A model generated the notes under the pieces. It was not told where the DNA came from. It was given only the letters and a program-made list of their open reading frames with translations, and did not search any database. DNA of 38,972 nt. Source: Mycobacterium sp. E1214 (GTDB lineage: Bacteria > Actinomycetota > Actinomycetes > Mycobacteriales > Mycobacteriaceae). The stretch lies in NCBI RefSeq assembly GCF_001666755.1, contig NZ_LZJC01000073.1, positions 1-38,972 on the forward strand, written 5' to 3'. The number at the start of each line of letters is the position of its first letter. The stretch's first letter is position 1. The position numbers were made by a program, and so were the translations under genes. Below are positions 1-7,079 of this stretch, one piece after another.

Positions 1-180
1 GGGGCGGCCGCCGCCGCACACCAGGCGGGCGCCCTCCTCGATGCCCTTGGCGATGTAACCCTCGACGCGGGCGCGCTGCTTCTCCGAGATCAGCGAGCCG
101 ATCTGCGCGGCCGGGTCGTCCGGCTTGCCGACCGGCAGCATCTGCACGAAATTGCCGACGGCGTCCACGATTTCGTCGTA
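1..180 (-). pseudogene. Aldehyde dehydrogenase, internal fragment in inverted orientation
   Basis: Read on the minus strand from 180 to 1, this is an open frame of exactly 60 codons, beginning YDEIVDAVGNF, passing PVGKPDDPAAQIGSLISEKQ and ending in LVCGGGRP. This is the segment that precedes the C-terminal catalytic region in NAD(P)-dependent aldehyde dehydrogenases (Pfam Aldedh). It is the direct upstream continuation of the plus-strand fragment at 182-640, because the last 25 or so residues are shared. In the intact gene the two pieces would be collinear. The frame is open at the window edge. It is listed as a broken piece because the gene cannot be read through the fold-back. Confidence 0.8.
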
Positions 181-256
181 GCGCGCCCGCGTCGAGGGTT
201 ACATCGCCAAGGGCATCGAGGAGGGCGCCCGCCTGGTGTGCGGCGGCGGCCGCCCC
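1..256. repeat. Fold-back inverted repeat inside an aldehyde dehydrogenase gene
   Basis: Bases 1-76 are the exact reverse complement of 181-256, and base 77 also pairs with base 180; the 102 bases between (78-179) are single copy. Both arms encode the same stretch of aldehyde dehydrogenase ([14 protein letters not shown]...), on the minus strand in the left arm and on the plus strand in the right arm. The left arm runs to the first base of the window, so the match may continue outside it. A perfect inverted copy with no divergence inside a conserved enzyme is more likely a chimeric read or assembly fold-back than a natural rearrangement. Confidence 0.95.
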
Positions 257-640
257 GAGGGCTTGGACTCCGGATTCTTCGTGCAGCCCACGGTGTTCGC
301 CGACGTCGACAACTCCATGACGATCGCCCAGGAGGAGATCTTCGGCCCGGTGCTGAGCATCATTGCCTACGACACCGAGGAAGACGCGATCAAGATCGCC
401 AACGACTCGGCGTACGGGCTCGCCGGCAGCGTGTGGACCACCGACATTCCCCGCGGTATCGAGGTGTCGGAGAAGATCCGCACCGGGACCTACGCGATCA
501 ACTGGTACGCGTTCGACCCGTGCTGTCCCTTCGGTGGTTACAAGAATTCCGGCATCGGCCGCGAGAACGGCCCCGAGGGCGTCGAGCACTTCACCCAGCA
601 AAAGAGCGTGCTGATGCCGATGGGTTACACCACCGACTGA
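182..640 (+). CDS. Aldehyde dehydrogenase, C-terminal part (Rv0223c-like), 5' end missing
   Basis: This fragment has about 152 codons and covers the last third of an NAD(P)-dependent aldehyde dehydrogenase. It has the family signature [12 protein letters not shown], the segment [11 protein letters not shown], and the C-terminal block [15 protein letters not shown] that forms the subunit interface. The catalytic Cys and Glu lie upstream and are not in the window. No start is called because the frame enters from the fold-back junction near 181; the GTG at 236 is an internal valine. The family oxidises aldehydes to carboxylic acids. Its position beyond echA1, lipC and the Rv0221 homologue agrees with M. 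tuberculosis Rv0223c, though five genes separate it from echA1 here. It converges on the LuxR-type gene, whose stop is 12 bases away. Confidence 0.85.
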   Translation, partial: RARVEGYIAKGIEEGARLVCGGGRPEGLDSGFFVQPTVFADVDNSMTIAQEEIFGPVLSIIAYDTEEDAIKIANDSAYGLAGSVWTTDIPRGIEVSEKIRTGTYAINWYAFDPCCPFGGYKNSGIGRENGPEGVEHFTQQKSVLMPMGYTTD

Positions 641-652
641 CCCCGCGGTAGC

Positions 653-1741
653 TCACCGACATACCGACCGCATCGCCAGCAACAGCCGGACCAGCTCGGC
701 CTGGCGATGGGTGCCGGTCTTGTCGAAGACGTGTTGCAGGTGCGTCTTCACCGTGGCCAGCGACAGCGACAGCTTTTCCGAGATGTGCTTGACGCCGTGG
801 CCCTCGAGCGCCAGCAGGGCGACGGCGGCCTCCGCTTCGGTGAGGGCGTACGCCCGCCGCAGCAAGGCGGCCGGCGGCTCGACCTGGTCTTCGGGGTCGA
901 CGATGACGATCATGGCGCGGCCGGACGCGGGGCTCAGCGTCGCGGACCCGAGCGGCACGATGTCGACGCGATACGGGCGACGCCCCGACCGCCGGGGGCA
1001 CGTCAGCGAATCGGCGCGGCGGGCGGTCTCGACGGGGCCCGTCGCGGCGTGGACGCTGCGCTGCAGTTGAGCGTCGATGTGCGGGTTGACGGCCTCGACG
1101 CGGCCGGCGTGAGTCCGCAGGCCGTCGCCGGTCCGCAGGATCTCGTCGGCGGCGGCGTTGGTGTGCACTATCCGCGGGCCGGGCGCGACGACGACGAATC
1201 CGTGGCGCAGCGCGTGCGCCGCGTCCCGCAGGCCGTCGCCGCGATCGCGTAGCTCGTCCAGGTGCGCCTGCGTGCGCAACGCCTGCTGCAGATGCGGAAC
1301 CAGCGCGCTGACCAATCCCGTGAACTTGTCCGGGGGCCGTGGCCCGGCGATCAGCAGGCAGGTCGGCGCGCGGCCGGTGGTCAGCCGCACGAACAGGCCT
1401 TCGGTCACCTCGTGGGGGCGCATGAAGTCCACGTCGAATTCAGAGCGCGCCTGCAGGGCCATCAATGGACGCCCGTCCCGAACCACCCCGACCGGGCCAC
1501 GCTCGACGGCCTTGAGCACGTAGTCGAGCTTGTAGTAGTACGAGCTGTACGCGGCCTGCGCCTCCGAGACCACGTTGCCGTTCCGGATGGCCGTGTTCGC
1601 GCCGTCCGACACCGTCAGGGCGCAGGCATGCCCGTCGAGCAGGTGCCGAATGTCCCCGAGCGCCGCGGTCCAATTGTCCGGGTTCACCGCCGAGCTGTGG
1701 ATGGCCGCCGCGATCCGCGAGAAGTCCTCGATCGTGTCCAT
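653..1741 (-). CDS. LuxR-family transcriptional regulator
   Basis: This 362-aa cytoplasmic regulator has a LuxR/GerE-type helix-turn-helix at its extreme C-terminus (about residues 298-355: LTEAEAAVALL, then HISEKLSLSLATVKTHL). The N-terminal 280 residues look like a PAS or GAF-type sensor (HGFVVVAPGPRIVHTNAAAD is PAS-like), but I cannot name the ligand. There is no phospho-receiver Asp pocket at the N-terminus, so it is not a typical response regulator. I chose the ATG at 1741 (MDTIEDFSRI) over an upstream start at 1837, because the extra 32 residues look like translated intergenic DNA. The ribosome-binding site is weak. It is divergent from the LLM reductase gene, with about 200 bases of shared control region, so regulation of that neighbour is a reasonable guess. 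Confidence 0.85.
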   Translation of the reverse strand: MDTIEDFSRIAAAIHSSAVNPDNWTAALGDIRHLLDGHACALTVSDGANTAIRNGNVVSEAQAAYSSYYYKLDYVLKAVERGPVGVVRDGRPLMALQARSEFDVDFMRPHEVTEGLFVRLTTGRAPTCLLIAGPRPPDKFTGLVSALVPHLQQALRTQAHLDELRDRGDGLRDAAHALRHGFVVVAPGPRIVHTNAAADEILRTGDGLRTHAGRVEAVNPHIDAQLQRSVHAATGPVETARRADSLTCPRRSGRRPYRVDIVPLGSATLSPASGRAMIVIVDPEDQVEPPAALLRRAYALTEAEAAVALLALEGHGVKHISEKLSLSLATVKTHLQHVFDKTGTHRQAELVRLLLAMRSVCR

Positions 1742-1861
1742 CGGCCGTCCAGGGTTAGCTGCGGTCCAGCATGGCGCGCCTCCAGCAATCGACCAGTGCA
1801 GCCTAACCCCAAACCTCATCCGTTTGAATGAATTCATCCGAGCCGGTTCCTGATTTATTGG

Positions 1862-1889
1862 TCGTGTGCCCGATCCGGGCTCAACACGA
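1862..1889. promoter_or_regulatory. Nested inverted repeat in the luxR / LLM divergent region
   Basis: TCGTGT (1862-1867) pairs perfectly with ACACGA (1884-1889), and inside it GCCCG (1868-1872) pairs with CGGGC (1876-1880) around an ATC loop, leaving a three-base TCA bulge. It sits about 55 bases upstream of the LLM start. It could be an operator for the adjacent regulator or an RNA hairpin in the LLM leader. A separate perfect 10-base palindrome, ATGAATTCAT, lies at 1828-1837 in the same AT-richer region. Confidence 0.45.
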
Positions 1890-1943
1890 GGTCAGCGCCC
1901 CACCCGCCCTCCGGGGCGCGCCCGCCGCGGAAGGACCGGTGCC

Positions 1944-3083
1944 ATGCTCAAGGTCGGACTGGCCGATTTGCCGCTGCACAACCGCCTCTCGCCGATGGCG
2001 TTGCTGCGCGCTGGGTATCTGACCGCCGCAGCGGCCCGGCTGGACTCGTTCTGGGTGCCCGATCACCTCAACAGCCTGTTCCCGCGCTCGGTGATGACAC
2101 CGAAGTACGTGGGGGCGGCGCGGCTCGCGCCCAAACCGGACGCGCTGCTCGAGCCGTGGACGGTGCTCGGCCATCTCGCCGCGCGGAACCGGCTGGGGCG
2201 CCTGCGGCTGGGCACCGGCGTCACCGATACCGGCCGGCGCAACCCGGCGGTCACCGCGCAGGCCGCGGCGACGCTGCACCTGCTGACCCGCGGGCGCGCC
2301 ATCCTCGGCATCGGCACCGGCGAGCGCGAGGGCAACGAACCCTACGGGGTGGACTGGTCCAAACCCGTGGCCCGGTTCGAGGAGGCCATGGCGACCATCC
2401 GGGCGCTGTGGGACTCCGGCGGCGAATTGGTCACCCGCGACTCGCCCTTTTTTCCGTTGCACAACGCCGTCTTCGACCTGCCGCCCTACCGCGGCACGTG
2501 GCCGGAGATTTGGGTCGCGTCACACGGGCCGCGGATGCTGCGCGCCACCGGGCGCTACGCCGACGCCTGGTTCCCCGGTTTCATCATGCGGCCGAAGGAC
2601 TACGCGGCCGGGCTCGAGCAGGTCCGGGAGGCGGCATCCGACGCCGGGCGTGACCCGATGTCGATCACGGCGGCCTGCTTCAAGTTCGTCGTCACCGGCA
2701 CCGACCGCGACCAGGTGGACGAGGCGCTGAGCTCGGACGTCATGAAAGTGTTCGCGCTCAACGTCTCCGCCGACATCTGGGCGCGCCACGGCGCCAGCCA
2801 CCCGCTGGGCAGCGACTTCTCCGGCGCACAGGACCTTGTTCCGCAGACGCTCGACGAGCACACTGCCATCTCCTCTACGGCGCACGTACCCCTGTCCCTG
2901 ATGAGGGAGTGCATCCTCAGCGGCACCCCTGAGGACGTCGTCGACCAGGCCGCCGAGTGGCGCGATCACGGTGCGCAATACCCGGTGCTCTGTCACGTCA
3001 GCGTGCTGCAGCCGAGCTTGCGGCGCGGCCTGGCCGCCGCCGGGCCGTTCCTGCGGGTGCTACAGAAATTGCGACGGCTCTGA
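1944..3083 (+). CDS. LLM-class F420-dependent oxidoreductase, phthiodiolone ketoreductase-like
   Basis: This 379-aa protein belongs to the luciferase-like (LLM) TIM-barrel family that uses coenzyme F420. The ATG at 1944 is chosen because AAGGA (1931-1935) precedes it at good spacing; a longer frame from 1866 has no such site. The segments [51 protein letters not shown] and [18 protein letters not shown] closely follow my memory of M. tuberculosis Rv2951c, the enzyme that reduces phthiodiolone and phenolphthiodiolone dimycocerosates. The length also matches (381 aa there). No polyketide or mycocerosate genes are nearby, so the substrate here is unknown and may be another long-chain keto-lipid. 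It lies between luxR and tetR genes. The family is clear; the exact reaction is inference. Confidence 0.85.
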   Translation: MLKVGLADLPLHNRLSPMALLRAGYLTAAAARLDSFWVPDHLNSLFPRSVMTPKYVGAARLAPKPDALLEPWTVLGHLAARNRLGRLRLGTGVTDTGRRNPAVTAQAAATLHLLTRGRAILGIGTGEREGNEPYGVDWSKPVARFEEAMATIRALWDSGGELVTRDSPFFPLHNAVFDLPPYRGTWPEIWVASHGPRMLRATGRYADAWFPGFIMRPKDYAAGLEQVREAASDAGRDPMSITAACFKFVVTGTDRDQVDEALSSDVMKVFALNVSADIWARHGASHPLGSDFSGAQDLVPQTLDEHTAISSTAHVPLSLMRECILSGTPEDVVDQAAEWRDHGAQYPVLCHVSVLQPSLRRGLAAAGPFLRVLQKLRRL

Positions 3084-3111
3084 CGTCCGCCCCGGGCGCC
3101 TCAGCCCCCTA

Positions 3112-3131
3112 ATTATGGGAAAAAGCATAAT
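3112..3131. promoter_or_regulatory. Operator-like inverted repeat, site 1
   Basis: ATTATG (3112-3117) and CATAAT (3126-3131) form a perfect inverted repeat with an 8-base spacer. It stands out because it is AT-rich in very GC-rich DNA, 28 bases after the LLM stop. The right half, within the 10-mer AAGCATAATC (3123-3132), recurs exactly at 3253-3262, where a second inverted repeat has the same spacing. Twofold symmetry and closeness to a TetR gene suggest an operator. Confidence 0.5.
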
Positions 3132-3220
3132 CGCGGCCACCCAGGGCCAGTGATGGAGGCGGCGATCGGGTATTCGTCAACGCGTTTTCGTGAGGTCTGC
3201 GTCACATCCGGCCGCGAAGA

Positions 3221-3249
3221 TTGTCTACTTGACGGCTGTCTTATATGAT
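3221..3249 (+). promoter_or_regulatory. Candidate promoter for the 43-codon ORF and tetR
   Basis: TTGTCT (3221-3226) and TATGAT (3244-3249) are separated by 17 bases. The -10 matches the consensus at five of six positions and the -35 at four of six. The predicted start, near 3256, would leave a leader of about 70 bases before the small ORF at 3326. The -10 lies inside operator-like site 2, as expected for a repressor-controlled promoter. Confidence 0.5.
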
Positions 3250-3261
3250 TCTAAGCATAAT
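3242..3261. promoter_or_regulatory. Operator-like inverted repeat, site 2
   Basis: TATATG (3242-3247) and CATAAT (3256-3261) are a degenerate copy of site 1 (four of six bases match in the left half, six of six in the right) with the same 8-base spacer. Centre to centre the two sites are 130 bases apart. Site 2 covers the -10 and the expected transcription start of the promoter upstream of tetR, which fits autorepression. Confidence 0.45.
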
Positions 3262-3325
3262 CACATCTTTGCGGGGTCGTCCGCGTTTCAGCGTATGACC
3301 GCAGTATTTCGGCCGGGAGAACACC

Positions 3326-3457
3326 ATGTGGATCATCGAAGTCAACGTCGCCGGCTATCACTACACGCGCGAGATGCCCGACCTGCGTCGGAGGTCTTTC
3401 CGCTTCCATCCGCGCAACATGCACTGGCCGACACTGCGGCAATCCCACGCCGCGTGA
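3326..3457 (+). CDS. Small ORF, 43 codons, upstream of tetR
   Basis: The frame runs from an ATG at 3326 to a TGA at 3455-3457 and reads MWIIEVNVAGYHYTREM, then an Arg-rich stretch, ending QSHAA. A purine-rich GGGAGA at 3314-3319 lies 6 bases before the ATG, and the codons keep the G/C third-position bias of real genes here. It lies downstream of the candidate promoter and ends 23 bases before the tetR start, so both are probably on one transcript. I do not recognise the peptide. It could be a leader peptide, a small regulator or a remnant of a longer gene. Together with the sites above it accounts for the 397-base stretch between the LLM and tetR genes. Confidence 0.4.
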   Translation: MWIIEVNVAGYHYTREMPDLRRRSFRFHPRNMHWPTLRQSHAA

Positions 3458-3480
3458 CGCCGGCCGCAGGAGGTACGCCG

Positions 3481-4137
3481 GTGCCCACCGCCAGTGCGGC
3501 CACCCGACCGGAGAGCCGCTCCAAGCGCGGCGGGACCCGCGAGAAGATGTTGGCCAGCGCCGCCGAGGTGATGCGTGAGCGCGGGGCCGCGGGGGTCACG
3601 ATCGACGCCGTGCTCGCCCGCAGCGGCGCGCCCCGCGGGTCGGTTTACTACCACTTTCCGGACGGCCGCAACCAGATCCTGACCGAGGCGCTGCGTTATT
3701 CCGGCGACTCGATCACCGCCGTCATCGACGCCGCGGCCGAGCGCGGCGCGCGGGTCCTGCTCAGCGAGTTCGTCGACTTCTGGGAACGGCTGCTGCGCGA
3801 CGGCGGCTTCAACGCCGGCTGTCCGGTGGTGGCCGCCGCGATCGGCTCGGACGACGCCGACCCGCAACTGTCCGTCGAGGCGAGCGCCATCCTGGGAAGC
3901 TGGTGCACCTCGTTGACGCGGGCGTTCATCAACGACGGCTTCGGCGAGGCCGACGCCGCCTCGCTGGCCGTGACGTCGATCGCGGCGCTCGAGGGCGCCA
4001 TCGTGCTGTCCCGCTCGACCCAGACCGCGGAGCCGCTACATCAGGTCGGCGAGCAGCTGGAATTCTTGATCAAGGCGCGAGAGTTCGTGGTGCGCAACGG
4101 CATTCCCGGCAAGCCGTTCGCCGGCGGCACGAACTGA
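3481..4137 (+). CDS. TetR-family transcriptional regulator (YxaF/LmrA-like)
   Basis: This 218-aa regulator has an N-terminal TetR DNA-binding domain at about residues 19-65 (TREKMLASAAEVM, then TIDAVLARSGAPRGSVYYHF). The C-terminal ligand domain carries the GCPVVAAAIG motif typical of the YxaF/LmrA branch, whose members usually repress a nearby gene until a small molecule binds. The start is the GTG at 3481, fixed by a strong AGGAGGT at 3468-3474 with a 6-base gap; an in-frame ORF reaching back to 3190 is not believable coding. Two matching inverted repeats and a promoter lie upstream, so autoregulation is likely. It converges on the 98-aa gene with only 6 bases between stops. Possible targets are itself, the small ORF and the upstream LLM reductase. 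Confidence 0.9.
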   Translation: MPTASAATRPESRSKRGGTREKMLASAAEVMRERGAAGVTIDAVLARSGAPRGSVYYHFPDGRNQILTEALRYSGDSITAVIDAAAERGARVLLSEFVDFWERLLRDGGFNAGCPVVAAAIGSDDADPQLSVEASAILGSWCTSLTRAFINDGFGEADAASLAVTSIAALEGAIVLSRSTQTAEPLHQVGEQLEFLIKAREFVVRNGIPGKPFAGGTN

Positions 4138-4143
4138 GCCGTT

Positions 4144-4440
4144 CTAGTCGCTGGCCGGCAGCGGCTTGACCTCTTTGAGGTGCAGCGCGGTCTGGCCGAC
4201 GCTCAGGCTGCCGGCGCCCGGCTTGGTCACCAGCACCTCGGCGCCGGTCTCATCGACGTAGCGCTTGCCCATCACGGTGCCCTCCGAGAAGTTCGGGTCG
4301 AGGTCGCCTGACCGCTCGCCGCCGATCGGCACCATCGGCACCCCGCCGCAGCGCAGGTCGTCGAGGCTGTCGGCGCTCCTGACGACGATCACCTGCGTGT
4401 CACAGACTTGGCTGGCGAGGCGAGTTCCGTTCTTGATCAT
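4144..4440 (-). CDS. Conserved-looking small protein, 98 aa, coupled to acyl-CoA ligase
   Basis: The gene starts at the ATG at 4440, which overlaps the stop of the acyl-CoA ligase (ATGA), so the two are almost certainly translated together. The protein begins MIKNGTRLASQVCDTQVIVV, has a second cysteine in the segment LRCGGVPM, and ends KPLPASD. There is no signal peptide or membrane segment, and the predicted structure is largely beta. I have the impression that proteins with this ending occur beside acyl-CoA ligases in other actinomycetes, but I know no assigned function. The segment ADSLDDL recalls an acyl-carrier-protein serine motif, but the rest does not fit that fold. The two cysteines might bind a metal or form a redox pair; this is speculation. 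Confidence 0.75.
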   Translation of the reverse strand: MIKNGTRLASQVCDTQVIVVRSADSLDDLRCGGVPMVPIGGERSGDLDPNFSEGTVMGKRYVDETGAEVLVTKPGAGSLSVGQTALHLKEVKPLPASD

Positions 4441-5954
4441 GCAGTTAGCCCTTCGCGTCCTAGCGTCTCGATTATCTCCCGGCGCAATACCTTGCCGGTG
4501 GGAGTCGTGGGGAGCTCGTCGCGGAACACTACTCGGTCCGGAGTCCGCGACCCGCGCAAGCTTTTTCGGACATGCTCGCGCAACTCCTCCGGGTCGGGGT
4601 TGGCGCCGGGCTTGGGTACCACCACCGCGACGATCGCCTGACCCCACTGTGGGTCCTCGACGCCGACCACGGCGACATCGCGCACGTGTGGATGCTCGAC
4701 CAACACCTCTTCCAGCTCGGCCGGGGCGATGTTCTCCCCGCCGCGGATGATGGTGTCGTCGCTGCGCCCGCCGATGAACAGATAGCCGTCCTCGTCGAGC
4801 ATGGCGATGTCACGGGTGGGGAACCAGCCCTCGTCGTCGAGCACCGAGCCGATGCCGGTGTAGCGGCCGGACACCTGCTCGCCCCGCACGAACAGCTCGC
4901 CGGTCTCGCCGGGACCCACCACGTTGCCGTCGGAGTCGCGGATCTGCACCTCGACGCCCCCGACGGGCCGGCCCACCGAGCCCAGTCGCCGGGCGGCCGC
5001 GGCGTCGGACGCCGCCTGCGCCGCGCGGTGGTCGTCGGGGGTGAGCACGGCGATGGTGGAGCTGGTCTCGGTCAGCCCGTAGGCGTTGACGAAGCCCACC
5101 GCGGGTAGCAGTTCGAGGGCGCGGCGCACCAGCGGCAGGCCCACCTTCGAGCCGCCGTAGGCGAGGTTGCGCAGCGAGGGCAACTGCCGGAACTCGTCGT
5201 CGCCGCTTTCCAGCGCGGTGACGATGCGGTCGAGCATCGTGGGCACCACGGTCGCGGTGGTCACGTTCTCCGCCTTGATCAGGCGCACCCATTCCCGGGC
5301 GTCGAAGGTGGGCAGGTAAACCATGGTGCGCCCGGCGTACAGGTTGGACAGCGCGGCGCTGACACCGGCGATGTGGTACGGCGGCACGCAGATCAGAGCG
5401 GCGTCGGTGTCGTCGGCCGAGCCGAATTCGACGGTGCCGGTGACGTAACTCGTCAGGTTGTTGTGGGAGAGCTCGACGGCCTTGGGCTGCGACGTGGTGC
5501 CCGACGTGAACAGCACGATCGCCACGGAGTCGGGGTCGGCGAACGCCGGTTCGAAGTCGGGCGGCTGCCCGTCGCGAGCGGCGGCGAGGAAGTCGTCGGA
5601 GGTCATCGACCGCTCGGCCGCGCCGCCGACCATGTCGCGGTAGCGGGCATCGACGATCACCAGCGGGTCGGGCAACCGCTCGATCAATCCCGCGATGCCC
5701 TCGGCGGACAGACGGTAGTTGAGCGGCGTGAAGGGCACTCCGGCGCGCGCCGCCGCGAAGGTCAGCACCGGGAGCAACGCGCCGCCGGTGCCCACGTAGG
5801 CCACGTGCTTGGCGTTCGATGCGGCGATCACCGCGGCGCCGCCGTCGGCGAGGTCGCTGAGCTGCTGCGTCGTCAGCCGCAGCTCCCCCGAGACGAGGGC
5901 GACGCGCTCGGGGTTGCTCGACGCGGCCATCTCGAGCAGCAACGAAATACTCAC
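4437..5954 (-). CDS. AMP-forming acyl-CoA synthetase (ANL superfamily)
   Basis: This 505-aa cytoplasmic enzyme would activate a carboxylic acid with ATP and join it to coenzyme A. The ATP-binding loop is FTSGTTSQPKAVELSHNN (around residue 150), followed by YGLTETSS (A5), DEDGYLFIGGRSDD with GGENIAP (A7/A8), and PTTPTGKVLRRE, which holds the catalytic lysine at the C-terminus. The start is a GTG at 5954, preceded by a GGAGAAGG-like site. The substrate cannot be read from the sequence; candidates are medium- or long-chain acids or ring-degradation acids. It is the first gene of a two-gene unit with the 98-aa protein and is divergent from the aquaporin across about 170 bases. Convergence with tetR puts it within reach of that regulator, but no matching operator is seen in its own upstream region. 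Confidence 0.92.
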   Translation of the reverse strand: MSISLLLEMAASSNPERVALVSGELRLTTQQLSDLADGGAAVIAASNAKHVAYVGTGGALLPVLTFAAARAGVPFTPLNYRLSAEGIAGLIERLPDPLVIVDARYRDMVGGAAERSMTSDDFLAAARDGQPPDFEPAFADPDSVAIVLFTSGTTSQPKAVELSHNNLTSYVTGTVEFGSADDTDAALICVPPYHIAGVSAALSNLYAGRTMVYLPTFDAREWVRLIKAENVTTATVVPTMLDRIVTALESGDDEFRQLPSLRNLAYGGSKVGLPLVRRALELLPAVGFVNAYGLTETSSTIAVLTPDDHRAAQAASDAAAARRLGSVGRPVGGVEVQIRDSDGNVVGPGETGELFVRGEQVSGRYTGIGSVLDDEGWFPTRDIAMLDEDGYLFIGGRSDDTIIRGGENIAPAELEEVLVEHPHVRDVAVVGVEDPQWGQAIVAVVVPKPGANPDPEELREHVRKSLRGSRTPDRVVFRDELPTTPTGKVLRREIIETLGREGLTA

Positions 5955-6124
5955 GCTGGGGCCTTCTCCGGTATCACGACGTTACAAAGCTGGCCAAAAG
6001 TGTCATGCTCGACTGTAGTTTAGATCACGCCCGGCGGCCGTTGCCCAGCGCCTTCGCCGCGTTGCGTGCCGCACGCGAAGCGCGTCACGTTTATCCGCCG
6101 CGCGCGCCCGGCTAACCGACGCCG

Positions 6125-7078
6125 ATGAACATGACCCGGCTGCGCGCGGGCCTGCCCGGCGCCATGCTCGCCGAGTTCTTCGGGACCTTCGTGCTGCTGC
6201 TGCTTGGCCTGGGGACCTGCGCCGTCAACGTGGTGGGGCTGCCCGGCTCGGGCCGGCAGTCGGTGCCCTTCGGCCCCGACAACTGGTTGATCAACGTGTT
6301 CGGGTGGGCGTTCGCGGTGATGCTGGCCGCCTACGTGTCCGGCGGCATCAGCGGCGCGCACTTCAACCCGGCGGTCACCCTCGCCTTCGCGGTGGCGCGA
6401 AAGTTCAGCTGGCGCAACGTCATCCCGTACTGGGTGGCGCAGTTCGCGGGTGCGTTCTGCGCGGCGGCGGCGGTCTATGCGGTGTACCGCGCCGCGATCG
6501 AAGCCCACGACGCGGGCGCCAACCGGGCGGACGCGATGGACACCTACGGCATCTTCGCGACCTCGCCCGCCCCGTATTTCCACGGCGGCTACCTCGGCCC
6601 CGTCGTCGACCAGCTCGTCGGCACGGCGATCCTCATCGTGCTGATCGCCGCGTTGATCGACAATCGCAACCAGGCGCCGTCGGGCAACCTCGCGCCGCTG
6701 CTGATCGGTTTCGTGATCGCCGTGATCGGCTGCTCGTACGGCACCAACGCCGGCTATGCGCTCAACCCGGCGCGCGAACTCGGCCCGCGGCTGTTCGCGT
6801 GGCTGGCGGGCTGGGGGAAGCTGGCCTTCCCCGGCAACTACGGGCAGACCACCAACTACTGGTGGATTCCGGTGTTCGTGCCGCTGCTTGGCGCCGTAGT
6901 CGGAATCGTCTTGTACGACTTCTTCATTGGCGACGTGCTCGAAGCGCGCGCGGCGCTGCTGCTGACGCCGGAGCCGGGGCTGGCGCCGCTACCGACCACC
7001 GACGCCGCCTCGATGGTCGCCGGCCCCGTCACCGTCGAGGACAGCGCGGACGGCGCCGAGGACGAGCGGGCGGCGTGA
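6125..7078 (+). CDS. Aquaporin / glycerol facilitator (MIP family)
   Basis: This 317-aa polytopic membrane protein has the two half-helix motifs of the major intrinsic protein family: NPA at residues 81-83 (SGAHFNPAVTLA) and NPAR at 214-217 (YALNPARELGPRLF). About six hydrophobic helices are visible, the first being FFGTFVLLLLGLGT. The residue after NPAR is Glu, where glycerol facilitators usually have Asp and water channels often Ser, so it is probably a glycerol-type or mixed pore. The last 45 residues are a hydrophilic acidic tail. The ATG at 6125 is used, with no clear ribosome-binding site; the Met two codons later is equally possible. As I recall, M. tuberculosis lacks a recognised aquaporin, which supports calling this an accessory gene. 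Its stop lies one base from the echA1 stop. Confidence 0.92.
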   Translation: MNMTRLRAGLPGAMLAEFFGTFVLLLLGLGTCAVNVVGLPGSGRQSVPFGPDNWLINVFGWAFAVMLAAYVSGGISGAHFNPAVTLAFAVARKFSWRNVIPYWVAQFAGAFCAAAAVYAVYRAAIEAHDAGANRADAMDTYGIFATSPAPYFHGGYLGPVVDQLVGTAILIVLIAALIDNRNQAPSGNLAPLLIGFVIAVIGCSYGTNAGYALNPARELGPRLFAWLAGWGKLAFPGNYGQTTNYWWIPVFVPLLGAVVGIVLYDFFIGDVLEARAALLLTPEPGLAPLPTTDAASMVAGPVTVEDSADGAEDERAA

Positions 7079-7079
7079 C

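Noticed and set aside
4144..4440. Acyl-carrier protein, because of the ADSLDDL segment beside an acyl-CoA ligase
   Set aside because: The motif is too near the N-terminus, the Gly/Asp before the serine do not fit, and the rest looks beta-rich rather than a four-helix bundle.
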